Of a stretch of 64,000 nt of DNA, positions 17,097 to 25,629 are shown in pieces. This DNA comes from an uncultured Parabacteroides sp. (lineage in GTDB: Bacteria; Bacteroidota; Bacteroidia; Bacteroidales; Tannerellaceae). Every line of letters starts with the position of its first letter. Position 1 is the stretch's first letter. The position numbers and the translations under genes were made by a program. The stretch is from NCBI RefSeq assembly GCF_902493135.1, contig NZ_CABUOD010000011.1, positions 53,546 through 117,545 of the forward strand, read 5' to 3'. The notes under the pieces were generated by a model that was not told where the DNA came from, made no database searches, and worked only from the letters and a program-made list of their open reading frames with translations.

Positions 17097-18410
17097 TCAA
17101 TACCGTCTATCTACAGAAGCTCCGGGAAAGTAGTGGGAGAGAATCTGCCGGTAATCAAATCCCTCGTCCGCCATCATGGCGGCCCCGATCTGGCACAACC
17201 CTACGCCGTGTCCCCAGCCGGCGCCGGTCAGGACGAACCGTCCGGGGATGCCGGATTGCACATCTTCTTTGTTCACGACAAAGGCCGAACTGTACAGATG
17301 TGTTTCGGATAAGGTCCGGCGTATCTCCAACTCCTTGCCGATGGTAAAGGTCCGGTGCGTCCCGACAATCTTCAGCGTTTCGATACGGCCGGAAGTGCCG
17401 CGGCTGAGCGGTATCAAATCCAGGATCCGGCCGAAATCGATCCCGCTCTTGCGATGGATTAATCTGGCTAATTCTTCCTGCTTGTAGGATACTTTCCACC
17501 GATAAAAGTCTGTCGTTTCCTGATCATAGTTGTTCAGCACCTGGCTGAGAACCTCTTTGTCGGATGTATTGCAAAAAGCGTCGGGAGCGGAGCGAATCCA
17601 TTTCCGGGCCTCTTCTTCCTGGGTGAGGTCAGGGAAAGTCTTCTCCCGGCTGTCCCGTAGTGCGGTCAGATAGGAGTGAGGGACCGGTTCCCAGCAATGT
17701 TCGAACTGTTCCGTCACGCCTCCGCAGCATTTGGAGAAACGGGCATCGCAGATGTTTTCGCCATCTGTCAGTATCTCGCCTCTTGTCTCGTGGATCACTT
17801 TTTGGACGACCGGGTTGGAGGCGCGGGTGATTCCCTGGTAACGCTGGCAATGGTCGTCGGCACAGACATCGAAGATATCATGGTCTTCGCGGTCGTACCA
17901 GCGCACCAGTTGTTCGTTGTCACGGTAACAGCTTTGCTGCTTCTCCTCTTTGCCGTCCAGACGGAAGTTCTTTTCGATCTGCGCGAGCAGCCAGCTGCGG
18001 GAGATGACGGCATGTGCCTTCAGCAGCTCCTTCGAAGCCTGTGCGCTCATTTCCGAAGAGATGACGCTGGTCAGGTATTCTTCGACGTCCACCTGGTTGA
18101 TGACAACAATGCCATTTCCGCCCGCCACCAGGTTGAACGCTCCTTTGAAGCATTGGTCTTCCTGCCGTTGCCAGTGGAAGTCATGACCTATGGTGACTGC
18201 CTTCAATTCGAAGGACGAGGCGGGGGAGGCGGGTTCAAAGAAGATCTCTTTGAACAACTTGCCATTGAAAACGATATTGCCGTTTACAAATAAGGCGCGT
18301 TGTTCCCCCGTCAGGAACTTTCCGGTTTCCGTATGTACATATTCTCCGTGAAAGACAAACGAAACGGCCTTTTCCGTCATAATGCCGACATTCACTACAG
18401 GTGCTTCCAT
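17097..18410 (-). CDS. SpoIID/LytB-domain protein
   Basis: 437 residues. The SpoIID core runs from about residue 95 to 430: VVINQVDVEEYLTSVISSEM, KAHAVISRSWLLAQIEK, then FSKCCGGVTEQFEHCWE and the C-terminal GWGHGVGLCQIGAAMMADEG followed by YRQILSHYFPGA. This matches the SpoIID fold, which in sporulating Firmicutes acts as a lytic transglycosylase on denuded glycan. In non-sporulating Bacteroidetes related proteins occur without known function and may act on peptidoglycan. I see no signal peptide in this start (MEAPVVNVGIMTEK), odd for an enzyme of the wall. It follows the OPT transporter gene by 56 bases on the same strand. Confidence 0.88.
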   Translation of the reverse strand: MEAPVVNVGIMTEKAVSFVFHGEYVHTETGKFLTGEQRALFVNGNIVFNGKLFKEIFFEPASPASSFELKAVTIGHDFHWQRQEDQCFKGAFNLVAGGNGIVVINQVDVEEYLTSVISSEMSAQASKELLKAHAVISRSWLLAQIEKNFRLDGKEEKQQSCYRDNEQLVRWYDREDHDIFDVCADDHCQRYQGITRASNPVVQKVIHETRGEILTDGENICDARFSKCCGGVTEQFEHCWEPVPHSYLTALRDSREKTFPDLTQEEEARKWIRSAPDAFCNTSDKEVLSQVLNNYDQETTDFYRWKVSYKQEELARLIHRKSGIDFGRILDLIPLSRGTSGRIETLKIVGTHRTFTIGKELEIRRTLSETHLYSSAFVVNKEDVQSGIPGRFVLTGAGWGHGVGLCQIGAAMMADEGFDYRQILSHYFPGASVDRRY

Positions 18411-18412
18411 GG

Positions 18413-18450
18413 TTTAAATTAAAAATTAAGAATTAAAAATTAAAAAATAA
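18413..18450. repeat. AT-rich intergenic repeat (AATTAAAAATTAAG units)
   Basis: Tandem AATTAAAAATTAAGAATTAA-type units in the 56-base gap between the OPT transporter and the SpoIID-like gene. Same family as 3041-3073 and 23062-23143. Confidence 0.65.
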
Positions 18451-18466
18451 GAAGTGATGATCCTTT

Positions 18467-20464
18467 TCATTCTTTCTTGGTTTTCAATGAACTTATCGCC
18501 AGATAAGCGATTAGCAGGATGTACATCACGACGGCCAGTGCTCCGGCTAAATTGCTTTCCATCCATTCGATGTCGACCAGGTTGATACCGGCGAAACGCA
18601 TGGCTGCGCTGACGACTCCCATCAAGGCTCCGCCTGCGATGAAACCGGATGCTAACAAAGTCCCTTTTTCCAGACGTGCACTGTTCAGGGCCTGGTCCTT
18701 GCTGCGGCTGCCTACATACCAGCTGATGGCTCCACCGATCAAGAGCGGCGTGTTCAGCTCCAGCGGAATGAACATGCCCAATGCAAATGCCAGCGCCGGA
18801 ATCTTGCAGAAGTTCAGGACGATGGCTAATACGGCTCCGATGGCATACAGCGCCCAGGGAGCACCCGAACCGCTCATCAACGGCTCGATGACGGCCGCCA
18901 TCGCATTGGCTTGAGGAGCGGCCAGTTGTCCGCTCGTGAAACCGTATGTCTGGTTCAGGATCAGGATCACGCCGCCTACGGTTGCTGCCGACACCAATGT
19001 CCCGAGGAACTTCCAGCTTTCCTGCTTGGCGGGTGTGCTGCCGATCCAATATCCGATCTTCAGGTCCGTGATAAAACCGCCGGCCATGGAAAGCGCCGTG
19101 CAGACCACCCCCCCGATGATCAGTGCCGATACCATGCCGGCTGTCCCTTTCAACCCGACGGCAACCAGAATGATGGAGGCCAGGATCAAGGTCATCAGCG
19201 TCATCCCGGATACGGGGTTGGTCCCGACGATGGCAATCGCGTTGGCGGCAACGGTTGTGAAGAGGAAAGCGATTATCCCGACGATCAACAATCCGATCAG
19301 CGCGTAATACCAGTTATCCAGCACGCCGAAGTGGAAGAACAGATACGTCACGATCAGCGTCGCAAAGATGCCGATGGCGATCACTTTCATCGAAAGGTCT
19401 TTCTGCGTACGGATCTCTTCCGTCTGCGCAGCCCCCGTTTTCCCTTTCAGCTCTTTGGCGGCCAATTCCACGGCTCCTTTGATGATTCCCCACGACTTGA
19501 TGATGCCGATCACGCCGGCGGTCGCAATGCCTCCGATGCCGATATGGCGGGCGTAGGTGGTGAAGATCTGTTCCGCGCTCATGCTTCCTACCGTCTGCGT
19601 AATGGCGTCATTGCCGAATGTCAGGACATCGGCGCCGAAAACGGCAGACATCAACGGAATGATTACCAACCACACTAAGAATGATCCGGCACAGATGATG
19701 GCCGAATATTTTAATCCGATGATATATCCCAAACCCAACACGGCGGCGCCGGTATTCACCTTGAATACGACTTTCGCCTTGTCGGCCAGCATCTCGCCGA
19801 CACCGACGATGCGCGTGCTGACCGTCTCGCTCCACCAGCCGAAGGTCGCGATGATGAAGTCGTACAGACCTCCGACCAGGCCCGCATAGATAAGCGGCTT
19901 CGCCTGGTTGCCTCCCTTCTCGCCGGACACCAATACCTGCGTGGTGGCAGTCGCTTCCGGGAACGGATATTTACCGTGCATGGTCGATACGAAATACTTC
20001 CGGAACGGGATCAGGAGCAGGATGCCGAGGATACCGCCCAGGAGGGAGCTCATGAATACTTCGAAGAAGTTGATCGTGATCTCCGGATACTTATCCTGCA
20101 AGATGTAAAGGGCGGGCAGCGTAAATATGGCGCCTGCCACGATAACGCCGCTGTTCGCCCCGATAGACTGGATAATGACGTTTTCGCCTAACGCGTTTTT
20201 ACGTTTGAACCCGCTGGACAATCCTACAGCTATGATCGCGATCGGGATGGCGGCCTCGAATACCTGTCCGACTTTCAGCCCGAGGAAAGCTGCCGCCGCA
20301 CTGAACAGGACGGCCATGACAAGTCCCCAGAATACGGACCAGGGAGTTACTTCCCGATACTGTTTGTCGGGCGACAGGATGGGTTTATATTCCTCACCTT
20401 CTTTCAGTTCTCTGTAGGCGTTTTCCGGTAGCCCGCTCACCTTTTCTTCATCTTCTTTTTTCAC
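18467..20464 (-). CDS. OPT-family oligopeptide transporter
   Basis: Inner-membrane transporter of 665 residues with about 15-16 predicted helices. The N-terminal cytoplasmic leader KKEDEEKVSGLPENAYRELK is followed by TPWSVFWGLVMAVLFSAAAAFLGLKVGQVFEAAIPIAI, a signature of prokaryotic OPT proteins. HGKYPFPEATATTQVLVSGE and NAIAIVGTNPVSGMTLMTLI are further conserved OPT motifs. Family members carry peptides or metal chelates; the substrate here is unknown. A -7 box lies at 20527-20534 and the SpoIID-like gene follows. Confidence 0.95.
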   Translation of the reverse strand: MKKEDEEKVSGLPENAYRELKEGEEYKPILSPDKQYREVTPWSVFWGLVMAVLFSAAAAFLGLKVGQVFEAAIPIAIIAVGLSSGFKRKNALGENVIIQSIGANSGVIVAGAIFTLPALYILQDKYPEITINFFEVFMSSLLGGILGILLLIPFRKYFVSTMHGKYPFPEATATTQVLVSGEKGGNQAKPLIYAGLVGGLYDFIIATFGWWSETVSTRIVGVGEMLADKAKVVFKVNTGAAVLGLGYIIGLKYSAIICAGSFLVWLVIIPLMSAVFGADVLTFGNDAITQTVGSMSAEQIFTTYARHIGIGGIATAGVIGIIKSWGIIKGAVELAAKELKGKTGAAQTEEIRTQKDLSMKVIAIGIFATLIVTYLFFHFGVLDNWYYALIGLLIVGIIAFLFTTVAANAIAIVGTNPVSGMTLMTLILASIILVAVGLKGTAGMVSALIIGGVVCTALSMAGGFITDLKIGYWIGSTPAKQESWKFLGTLVSAATVGGVILILNQTYGFTSGQLAAPQANAMAAVIEPLMSGSGAPWALYAIGAVLAIVLNFCKIPALAFALGMFIPLELNTPLLIGGAISWYVGSRSKDQALNSARLEKGTLLASGFIAGGALMGVVSAAMRFAGINLVDIEWMESNLAGALAVVMYILLIAYLAISSLKTKKE

Positions 20465-20526
20465 GGTGTTTATTTATTTAGTTAGATTTAATCAGAATCT
20501 GCTTGTCGTATGTCGGCTAAGCATCG

Positions 20527-20534
20527 CAAAGCTA
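20527..20534 (-). promoter_or_regulatory. -7 box of the OPT transporter promoter (TAGCTTTG)
   Basis: Exact TAnnTTTG match on the minus strand 63 bases upstream of the transporter's ATG. Confidence 0.55.
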
Positions 20535-20709
20535 CATTATTTCTCTTTAAGAAACAAATGAACCTGATCGTAGCATCTATTCTTGGCTGTATGCCTTATT
20601 ATTTTGGAATCGGCAAGTTTTGTTTGCCTAAAGGCAGGAGAAATCTTCGCCTCTTTCCGGCTTTTATGATTTAGTTGTCCCTGATCGCTCCTGAATTTCA
20701 TTTTTATAT

Positions 20710-20717
20710 TACCTTTG
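20710..20717 (+). promoter_or_regulatory. -7 box of the recR promoter (TACCTTTG)
   Basis: Exact TAnnTTTG match 25 bases upstream of the recR ATG at 20742. It overlaps the start of the longer in-frame reading (20715), which supports the shorter start. Confidence 0.6.
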
Positions 20718-20741
20718 TACTTAAAGAAGATCAGATTGCGA

Positions 20742-21365
20742 ATGAATCAAAAATATCCATCAGTCTTATTGGAAAACGCCGTGAACGAATTGTCGTCATT
20801 GCCGGGAGTGGGGCGGAAGACGGCGCTCAGGCTGGCGCTCTATATGCTTCGCCGGGATGCCGGCTACACGGAAGGGTTTGCGTCCGCGCTGTTGGCGCTT
20901 CGGCGGGATGTCAAATATTGTAAGGTCTGCCATAATATATGCGACGACGACGTGTGCTCTATTTGCGCCGACTGCCAGCGTGACCATTCGACGGTCTGCG
21001 TGGTCGAGAATATCAAGGAAGTGATGGCGATCGAAAACACGGGACAGTTCCGTGGCGTTTATCATGTCCTGGGCGGCATTATCTCGCCGATGGACGGGAT
21101 CGGTCCGGGCGACTTGCAGATCGACAGCCTGGTACAACGGATTGCCGAAGGGGAAGTGAAGGAAGTGGTCCTGGCGCTCAGTACGACGATGGAGGGCGAC
21201 ACGACGAACTTTTTCATCTACCGCAAGCTCTCCTCATACGATGTGAAGATCTCGGTCATCGCCCGTGGTGTCTCCATTGGCGACGAAATCGAATATGCCG
21301 ATGAAATAACGTTGGGGCGTTCCATCGTGAACCGCACCAGCTTCAACGACTCCATCAAACTATAA
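20742..21365 (+). CDS. recR: Recombination mediator RecR
   Basis: DNA-repair protein that works with RecO/RecF to load RecA at gaps. It has 207 residues from MNQKYPSVLLENAVNELSSL, close to the usual 200. The HhH motif LSSLPGVGRKTALRLALYML is near residues 17-36. The C4 zinc finger is CKVCHNICDDDVCSICAD. The Toprim domain has VCVVENIKEVMAIENTG, YHVLGGIISPMDGIGPGDL and VVLALSTTMEGDTT. The C-terminal ARGVSIGDEIEYADEITLGRS is a RecR signature. It is the first gene of a plus-strand run with the glycosyltransferase and acetyltransferase genes. Confidence 0.98.
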   Translation: MNQKYPSVLLENAVNELSSLPGVGRKTALRLALYMLRRDAGYTEGFASALLALRRDVKYCKVCHNICDDDVCSICADCQRDHSTVCVVENIKEVMAIENTGQFRGVYHVLGGIISPMDGIGPGDLQIDSLVQRIAEGEVKEVVLALSTTMEGDTTNFFIYRKLSSYDVKISVIARGVSIGDEIEYADEITLGRSIVNRTSFNDSIKL

Positions 21366-21378
21366 ATCATAAATCCCC

Positions 21379-22533
21379 ATGAAACTCTCAATCATAATTG
21401 TCAACTACAACGTAAAGTATTTTCTCGAACAGTGCCTCTGTTCCGTCCGTGCCGCCATCCAGGGGATGGAAGCGGAAGTGCTGGTTGTCGATAATCATTC
21501 GACCGACGGCTCGGTCGAATACCTTCGCCCGCGTTTCCCGGAAGTCACTTTCATCGAGAATGAAGATAATCCGGGATTTGCCAAAGCGAACAACCAGGCG
21601 ATCCGGATCAGCAGCGGAGAGTATGTCCTCCTGCTGAACCCCGACACCCTGATAGGCGAAGATAGCATGCGCTCCCTTTGTTTCTTTATGGACGAACATC
21701 CGCAGGCGGGCGGAATCGGGGTGAAGATGCTGGACGGGCACGGCGCTTTCCTGGCGGAGAGCAAGCGGAGTTTCCCTTCTCCCTGGGTCTCTTTCTGCAA
21801 GCTGTTCGGGTTGTCGAAGCTGTTCCCTTCTTCCCGCCTGTTTGCCCGCTACAGCCTGCCGTACTTGGATAAGAAGAGGCAGCATAAGGTCGAGGTATTG
21901 GCGGGCGCTTTCATGTTCCTTCGCCGTGAAGCGCTGGATAAAGTGGGGCTGTTGGACGAGTCTTTCTTTATGTACGGCGAAGACATCGACCTGTCTTACC
22001 GGATTGTGCAAGGAGGCTATGCGAATTATTATATCCCTGAACGTATCCTTCATTATAAAGGAGAAAGCACGAAGCATGGTGATATCAAATATGTAAAAGC
22101 CTTTTATGGAGCTATGCTGATATTCTACCGGAAATATTATCCGCATTCCGGTTGGCTGATGGGCATGCTGATCCGTTTGGCCGTTCTGCTGAAAGCATCC
22201 CTTTCCGCCGTCGCCGGTATGTTGGGACTGAAACGGAAACCCCGGACGAAACATCGCCGCCTGCTGGTGCTTTGCCGGGAGGAAGAGTTTGAGGAGGTGA
22301 AAGCAGCCTGTGTGGAACGGATGCCGGATCTGGAATATGTCAATCTCTGGAATCTGAGTGAAGAGCGTGTGATGGATGCTATCTGCCGCCGTAACCAGAT
22401 GAAGCGCTTTACCGATTTGGCATTCTGCTACCCGGATGCCCGTTTCGAACAGATGCTTTTGTTGATGGACAAGATGGTCGATAAAAAGATCAGCTATCAT
22501 ATATATAATAAAGGAAGCAAGCAACTGATCTGA
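21379..22533 (+). CDS. Glycosyltransferase family 2 (rhamnosyltransferase WbbL-like)
   Basis: 384 residues. The GT-A fold starts at once: MKLSIIIVNYNVKYFLEQCL, then EVLVVDNHSTDGSVEYL (nucleotide-binding Asp) and GFAKANNQAIRISSGEYVLLLNPDTLIGEDS with the DxD-like NPDT. AGAFMFLRREALDKVGLLDESFFMYGEDIDLSYRI holds the ED acceptor-site motif. A short hydrophobic stretch near residue 275 and a C-terminal extension of about 100 residues (HRRLLVLCREEEFEEVKAACVERMPD) are less usual. It probably adds a sugar to a surface polysaccharide or glycoprotein. It starts 13 bases after recR and overlaps the next gene's start (TGATG). Confidence 0.92.
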   Translation: MKLSIIIVNYNVKYFLEQCLCSVRAAIQGMEAEVLVVDNHSTDGSVEYLRPRFPEVTFIENEDNPGFAKANNQAIRISSGEYVLLLNPDTLIGEDSMRSLCFFMDEHPQAGGIGVKMLDGHGAFLAESKRSFPSPWVSFCKLFGLSKLFPSSRLFARYSLPYLDKKRQHKVEVLAGAFMFLRREALDKVGLLDESFFMYGEDIDLSYRIVQGGYANYYIPERILHYKGESTKHGDIKYVKAFYGAMLIFYRKYYPHSGWLMGMLIRLAVLLKASLSAVAGMLGLKRKPRTKHRRLLVLCREEEFEEVKAACVERMPDLEYVNLWNLSEERVMDAICRRNQMKRFTDLAFCYPDARFEQMLLLMDKMVDKKISYHIYNKGSKQLI

Positions 22534-23063
22534 TGAAAATGGAATTACTTCAAAACGAAACCGTCCGCCTTCGCGCCCCGGAACCGGAAGATTTGGAACT
22601 GCTCTATGCCTGGGAAAACAATCCCGAATGGTGGGAGCTCGGGAACACGTTGGCGCCTTATTCCCGCTACCTTTTGAAAGAATATATAGCGGAATCTCAC
22701 CGGGATATATTCGATTTGAAGCAATTGCGCCTGATGATCGACCTTTGTTTCACGGGCGCAACGGTCGGCATGCTGGATTTGTACGATTTCGACCCGCATC
22801 ATCGCAGGGCAGGAGTCGGCATACTGGTCGATCCGCTTTACCAGAAGAACGGACTGGCGACAGAAGCGTTGAACCTATTGATCGAATATGCTTTTTCTTA
22901 TTTGAAACTACACCAGCTCTTCGTACATATCCCGATAGGGAACGAACCCAGTAAAGCCCTTTTTACCCGTTGCGGCTTTACCGTGACAGGCATACTGACG
23001 GACTGGATAACGACTAAAGACGGTTATTCGGATGTCTTGACGATGCAGAAAATCAATGGTTAA
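22533..23063 (+). CDS. GNAT-family N-acetyltransferase (RimJ/RimL type)
   Basis: 176 residues. ETVRLRAPEPEDLELLYAWENNPEWW is the typical Acetyltransf_3 start. GATVGMLDLYDFDPHHRRAGVGILVDPLYQKNGLATEALNLLIEYAF contains the acetyl-CoA-binding G-I-x-V/x-x-x-x-x-x-G-x-A pattern. LFVHIPIGNEPSKALFTRCGF is the typical N-E-P-S/A-x-x-L-x-x-x-x-GF motif. The substrate is unknown. The ATG overlaps the preceding TGA, so it is translationally coupled to the glycosyltransferase gene. Its stop lies at the edge of an AT-rich repeat. Confidence 0.92.
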   Translation: MKMELLQNETVRLRAPEPEDLELLYAWENNPEWWELGNTLAPYSRYLLKEYIAESHRDIFDLKQLRLMIDLCFTGATVGMLDLYDFDPHHRRAGVGILVDPLYQKNGLATEALNLLIEYAFSYLKLHQLFVHIPIGNEPSKALFTRCGFTVTGILTDWITTKDGYSDVLTMQKING

Positions 23064-23143
23064 ATTAAAAATTAAGAATTAAGAATTAAAAAATGAGAGT
23101 CAAGTATTATTTTTTAATTTTTAATTCTTAATTTTTAATTTCA
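23062..23143. repeat. AT-rich inverted repeat between convergent genes
   Basis: TTAAATTAAAAATTAAGAAT on one side is mirrored by TTCTTAATTTTTAATTTC on the other around GAGAGTCAAGTATT. The unit is that of 3041-3073, here as an inverted pair. It contains or touches the stop codons of both flanking genes and can form a hairpin in either direction, so it may terminate both transcripts. Confidence 0.7.
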
Positions 23144-23737
23144 ATTAAGCGATGGCTCTTTCGGATACTTCGTCCATGTTTCATATTGGCTGCCGAGCGA
23201 TTCGAGCGATTTTTTCCAGAAGTCTTCCCCTTCGGCGAGCAACACGTTCCGGTTGGAGGCATGGCTTACGACCCATGAATTTTGGTCTATTTCATTGTGC
23301 AGTTGTCCTTTTTGCCATCCGGAGTAACCTAAGAAGAATTTTACTTTTCCGTCGACAGGATGCCCGTTCTGGATATAACGTATCAGTGCGTTGAAATCGC
23401 CGTCGAAATAGAGGTGATCGTTTATCTTGAGAGAGTTCGGGATAATCAGCTCTCCTAAGGAATGAATAAAGAACAGGCGGTTGGCGCTGACCGGGCCGCC
23501 TAAATAGATCGGCATTTCCGGAAATTCCTGCAAATCGGCAAAGAAAGTGTTGACCGCTAACTCTGTTTTCTTGTTTAATACAAAGCCCATCGAACCCTCT
23601 TGCGTGTGTTCTACCAATAGTACGACGGAACGTTGGAAGTAGGCATCTTGTAAGAAAGGTTCTGATATCAGGATGCTTCCTTGGGCCGGAAGCACGTCAT
23701 TATGAGTTATTTTGAATATGTTGTTATACATTGCCAT
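23141..23737 (-). CDS. YqgE/AlgH family protein
   Basis: 198 residues, close to the family's usual 185-200. QGSILISEPFLQDAYFQRSVVLLVEHTQEGSMGFVLNK is the conserved N-terminal block. PIYLGGPVSANRLFFIH and VKFFLGYSGWQKGQLHNEI are two further signatures. The family (DUF179) is widespread and was linked to alginate gene regulation in Pseudomonas, but its biochemical role is not established. The second Met (MYNN) is an alternative start. Confidence 0.95.
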   Translation of the reverse strand: MAMYNNIFKITHNDVLPAQGSILISEPFLQDAYFQRSVVLLVEHTQEGSMGFVLNKKTELAVNTFFADLQEFPEMPIYLGGPVSANRLFFIHSLGELIIPNSLKINDHLYFDGDFNALIRYIQNGHPVDGKVKFFLGYSGWQKGQLHNEIDQNSWVVSHASNRNVLLAEGEDFWKKSLESLGSQYETWTKYPKEPSLN

Positions 23738-23859
23738 GACAGAGTTATGCTTGCTGATTAATAAAACAGCGACAATATATAGCTTTTGGTTTAAAGAAAC
23801 AAACGAAAAGCCGGACTTTCATGTTAATGAACCATAAATAAAAGCCCGGCCCGTGTTAA

Positions 23860-25173
23860 TTATGCGGTGTGATTCTCTTTGAACAGCTTCAGACGTTCTT
23901 CGAGCAAGGCATATTGATGCGGTTTGATAAAAGAAGTACAAGCACGGAGGCCTTCCTGGTTGCTGCCTGTCGTGCTTAGTGAGATGGCGCTTACGCCATA
24001 ATAAATAAGCTCTTCCATCAGTTCTCCTCCGGTCATTCCCGGATAGGCGATCGTGAAATAGAACCCGTCCGCGATCGGTTGGTCCAGGTCATGGTCGTAG
24101 ACGATCCGGAAACCGTAATCGGTAAAGATCTTTTTCAGTTTTTCCGCCCGGCGTCCGTATTCTTTTACTTCCGAAATAAAATCGAACGTCCCGTCTGCCG
24201 CAGCTTTGAACATCGCCGCCAATGCGAACTGCCCCGAATGGCTTGTGCCGGACGACAGGGCATACAACACGCGGTGGATGTACACGGTTCCGAACGTTCC
24301 GCCTCCGTAGCGCTGTGTCAGTCCGGGATAGGCCCGGTGGTACAACTTGTCGGAGATTGCCGTGACGCCGATGCGCTGGCCGGCATAGCTGAATGCTTTT
24401 GAACCTGAAATCTGCAAGATGTAATTATCCGTATAGCGGGCAACGGTTGCCTGGAAAGGCGCTTCAAACGGCTTGCCCAGCGGTTTGCGGAAGTCCATGG
24501 CGAAATAGGCGAGGTCTTCGATCACGATCGTGTCGTATTTGTTTGCCATGTCTCCGATGATCTTCAGCTCTTCTTCCGTCAGGCAGAACCAGGCCGGATT
24601 GTTGGGGTTGGAGTAGATCATGGCGGCAATGTTTCCTTTGGAGAGATATTGTTCCAATATGTCCCGTAGTTTTTCGCCCCGGTATTCGTACACGTCGAAC
24701 GATTCGTATTTATAGCCCATGACCGTGATCTGCTGCTTCTGTACAGGGAATCCCGGATCGATAAAGAGGATCGTGTCCTTTCCCGGCGTACATTGTCCGC
24801 AGACGAGGAACGAAGCGTATGTCCCCTGCATGGAGCCTGTTACGGGGACGCAACCTTCCGGCGCTACATCGATATCGATAAATGCCTTGATGAAACGGGA
24901 TGCTTCCGCTTTTACGTCGGGTGTGCCGTTGATATTCGGATAGATGGAGGCGACGCCTTCCTGAAGGGCCTTGATCTCGGCATCGATACCGACCTGAGCC
25001 GCTTTCAGTCCGGGAACCCCCATTTCCATATGGATAAATTCTGTTTTAGTCTCTTGTTCGAGTTGTGTGGATATGGCAACGACCTCGCGGATCGTCGCTT
25101 TCCCGAAATCGGGAAGTCCGTAGCCATCTATGATCTTTCTGGCTGTCTGATAATCTACCGGAGTATTCTTCAT
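23860..25173 (-). CDS. PLP-dependent aminotransferase class I/II
   Basis: Fold type I PLP enzyme of 437 residues. EMGVPGLKAAQVGIDAEI and YPNINGTPDVKAEASRFIKAF give the substrate-side N-terminus. Cofactor-binding parts are PVTGSMQGTYASFLVC, IYSNPNNPAWFCLTEEEL, VIEDLAYFAMDFRK with the Asp for the pyridine N, and the Schiff-base Lys in QISGSKAFSYAGQRIGV. TTGSNQEGLRACTSF holds the carboxylate-binding Arg. The specific amino acid cannot be told. A -7 box, TACTTTTG at 25198-25205 (minus), precedes it. Confidence 0.93.
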   Translation of the reverse strand: MKNTPVDYQTARKIIDGYGLPDFGKATIREVVAISTQLEQETKTEFIHMEMGVPGLKAAQVGIDAEIKALQEGVASIYPNINGTPDVKAEASRFIKAFIDIDVAPEGCVPVTGSMQGTYASFLVCGQCTPGKDTILFIDPGFPVQKQQITVMGYKYESFDVYEYRGEKLRDILEQYLSKGNIAAMIYSNPNNPAWFCLTEEELKIIGDMANKYDTIVIEDLAYFAMDFRKPLGKPFEAPFQATVARYTDNYILQISGSKAFSYAGQRIGVTAISDKLYHRAYPGLTQRYGGGTFGTVYIHRVLYALSSGTSHSGQFALAAMFKAAADGTFDFISEVKEYGRRAEKLKKIFTDYGFRIVYDHDLDQPIADGFYFTIAYPGMTGGELMEELIYYGVSAISLSTTGSNQEGLRACTSFIKPHQYALLEERLKLFKENHTA

Positions 25174-25268
25174 GATTGTTATTGTTTATATGAGGGGCAA
25201 AAGTAGAAAAATAATCCATCCGACCTAAATTTTCGCCACGAAACTATTGCAAGATTCGAAATAATCTC

Positions 25269-25276
25269 TACCTTTG
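25269..25276 (+). promoter_or_regulatory. -7 box of the tRNA-Asp promoter (TACCTTTG) and leader hairpin
   Basis: TACCTTTG with TTGC about 18 bases upstream (25247). The leader that follows, CACCGCAATCGATAGAGATTG, can form a CAATC/GATTG hairpin and closely resembles the leader of the tRNA-Thr/Tyr transcript (near 35785-35823 on the minus strand). Confidence 0.6.
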
Positions 25277-25312
25277 CACCGCAATCGATAGAGATTGCAA
25301 TACAAAAGTTCC

Positions 25313-25386
25313 GGTTCGGTAGTTCAGCTGGTTAGAATACATGCCTGTCACGCATGGGGTCGCGGGTTCGAGTCCCGTCCGCACCG
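25313..25386 (+). tRNA. tRNA-Asp (GTC)
   Basis: 74 bases with a complete cloverleaf: D arm around GTTCAGCTGGTTAGAATAC, anticodon stem CATGC/GCATG with loop CTGTCAC (anticodon GTC, Asp), T arm GCGGG-TTCGAGT-CCCGT. The acceptor arms are GGTTCGG and CCGCACC, so T4 faces C69, a mismatch. The other six pairs are good. The gene is the insertion site of the integrative element that follows, and the mismatch may result from that (see findings). Confidence 0.93.
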
Positions 25387-25410
25387 CGAAAGCAAATAGC
25401 AAATTAAAGC

Positions 25411-25445
25411 AAAGCTCTGAAATTCAAGGATTTCAGAGCTTTTTC
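25411..25445 (+). terminator. Intrinsic terminator after tRNA-Asp
   Basis: AAAGCTCTGAAAT and ATTTCAGAGCTTT pair around TCAAGG and are followed by a T-run. It lies inside the element, 25 bases after the tRNA. Confidence 0.8.
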
Positions 25446-25629
25446 TTTTTCTCCGCTTCGGCAAAAAATAGTGGTTTTAGGCAGTTCTCACGTGGCTTAT
25501 TCGTGGGACTTTTTGAAAACCGTTTTTGCTCCCACGAATTGACGCATTTGTCTTTGATTGTCAGCTTTTTGCGTAGCTGGTTTTTGAGTGTAGCGAACTA
25601 ATTTTGTACCACTTAAAAATCAAAGAATT

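Noticed and set aside
25341..25601. 86-codon frame overlapping tRNA-Asp
   Set aside because: It starts inside the tRNA gene and runs through its terminator and the element end.
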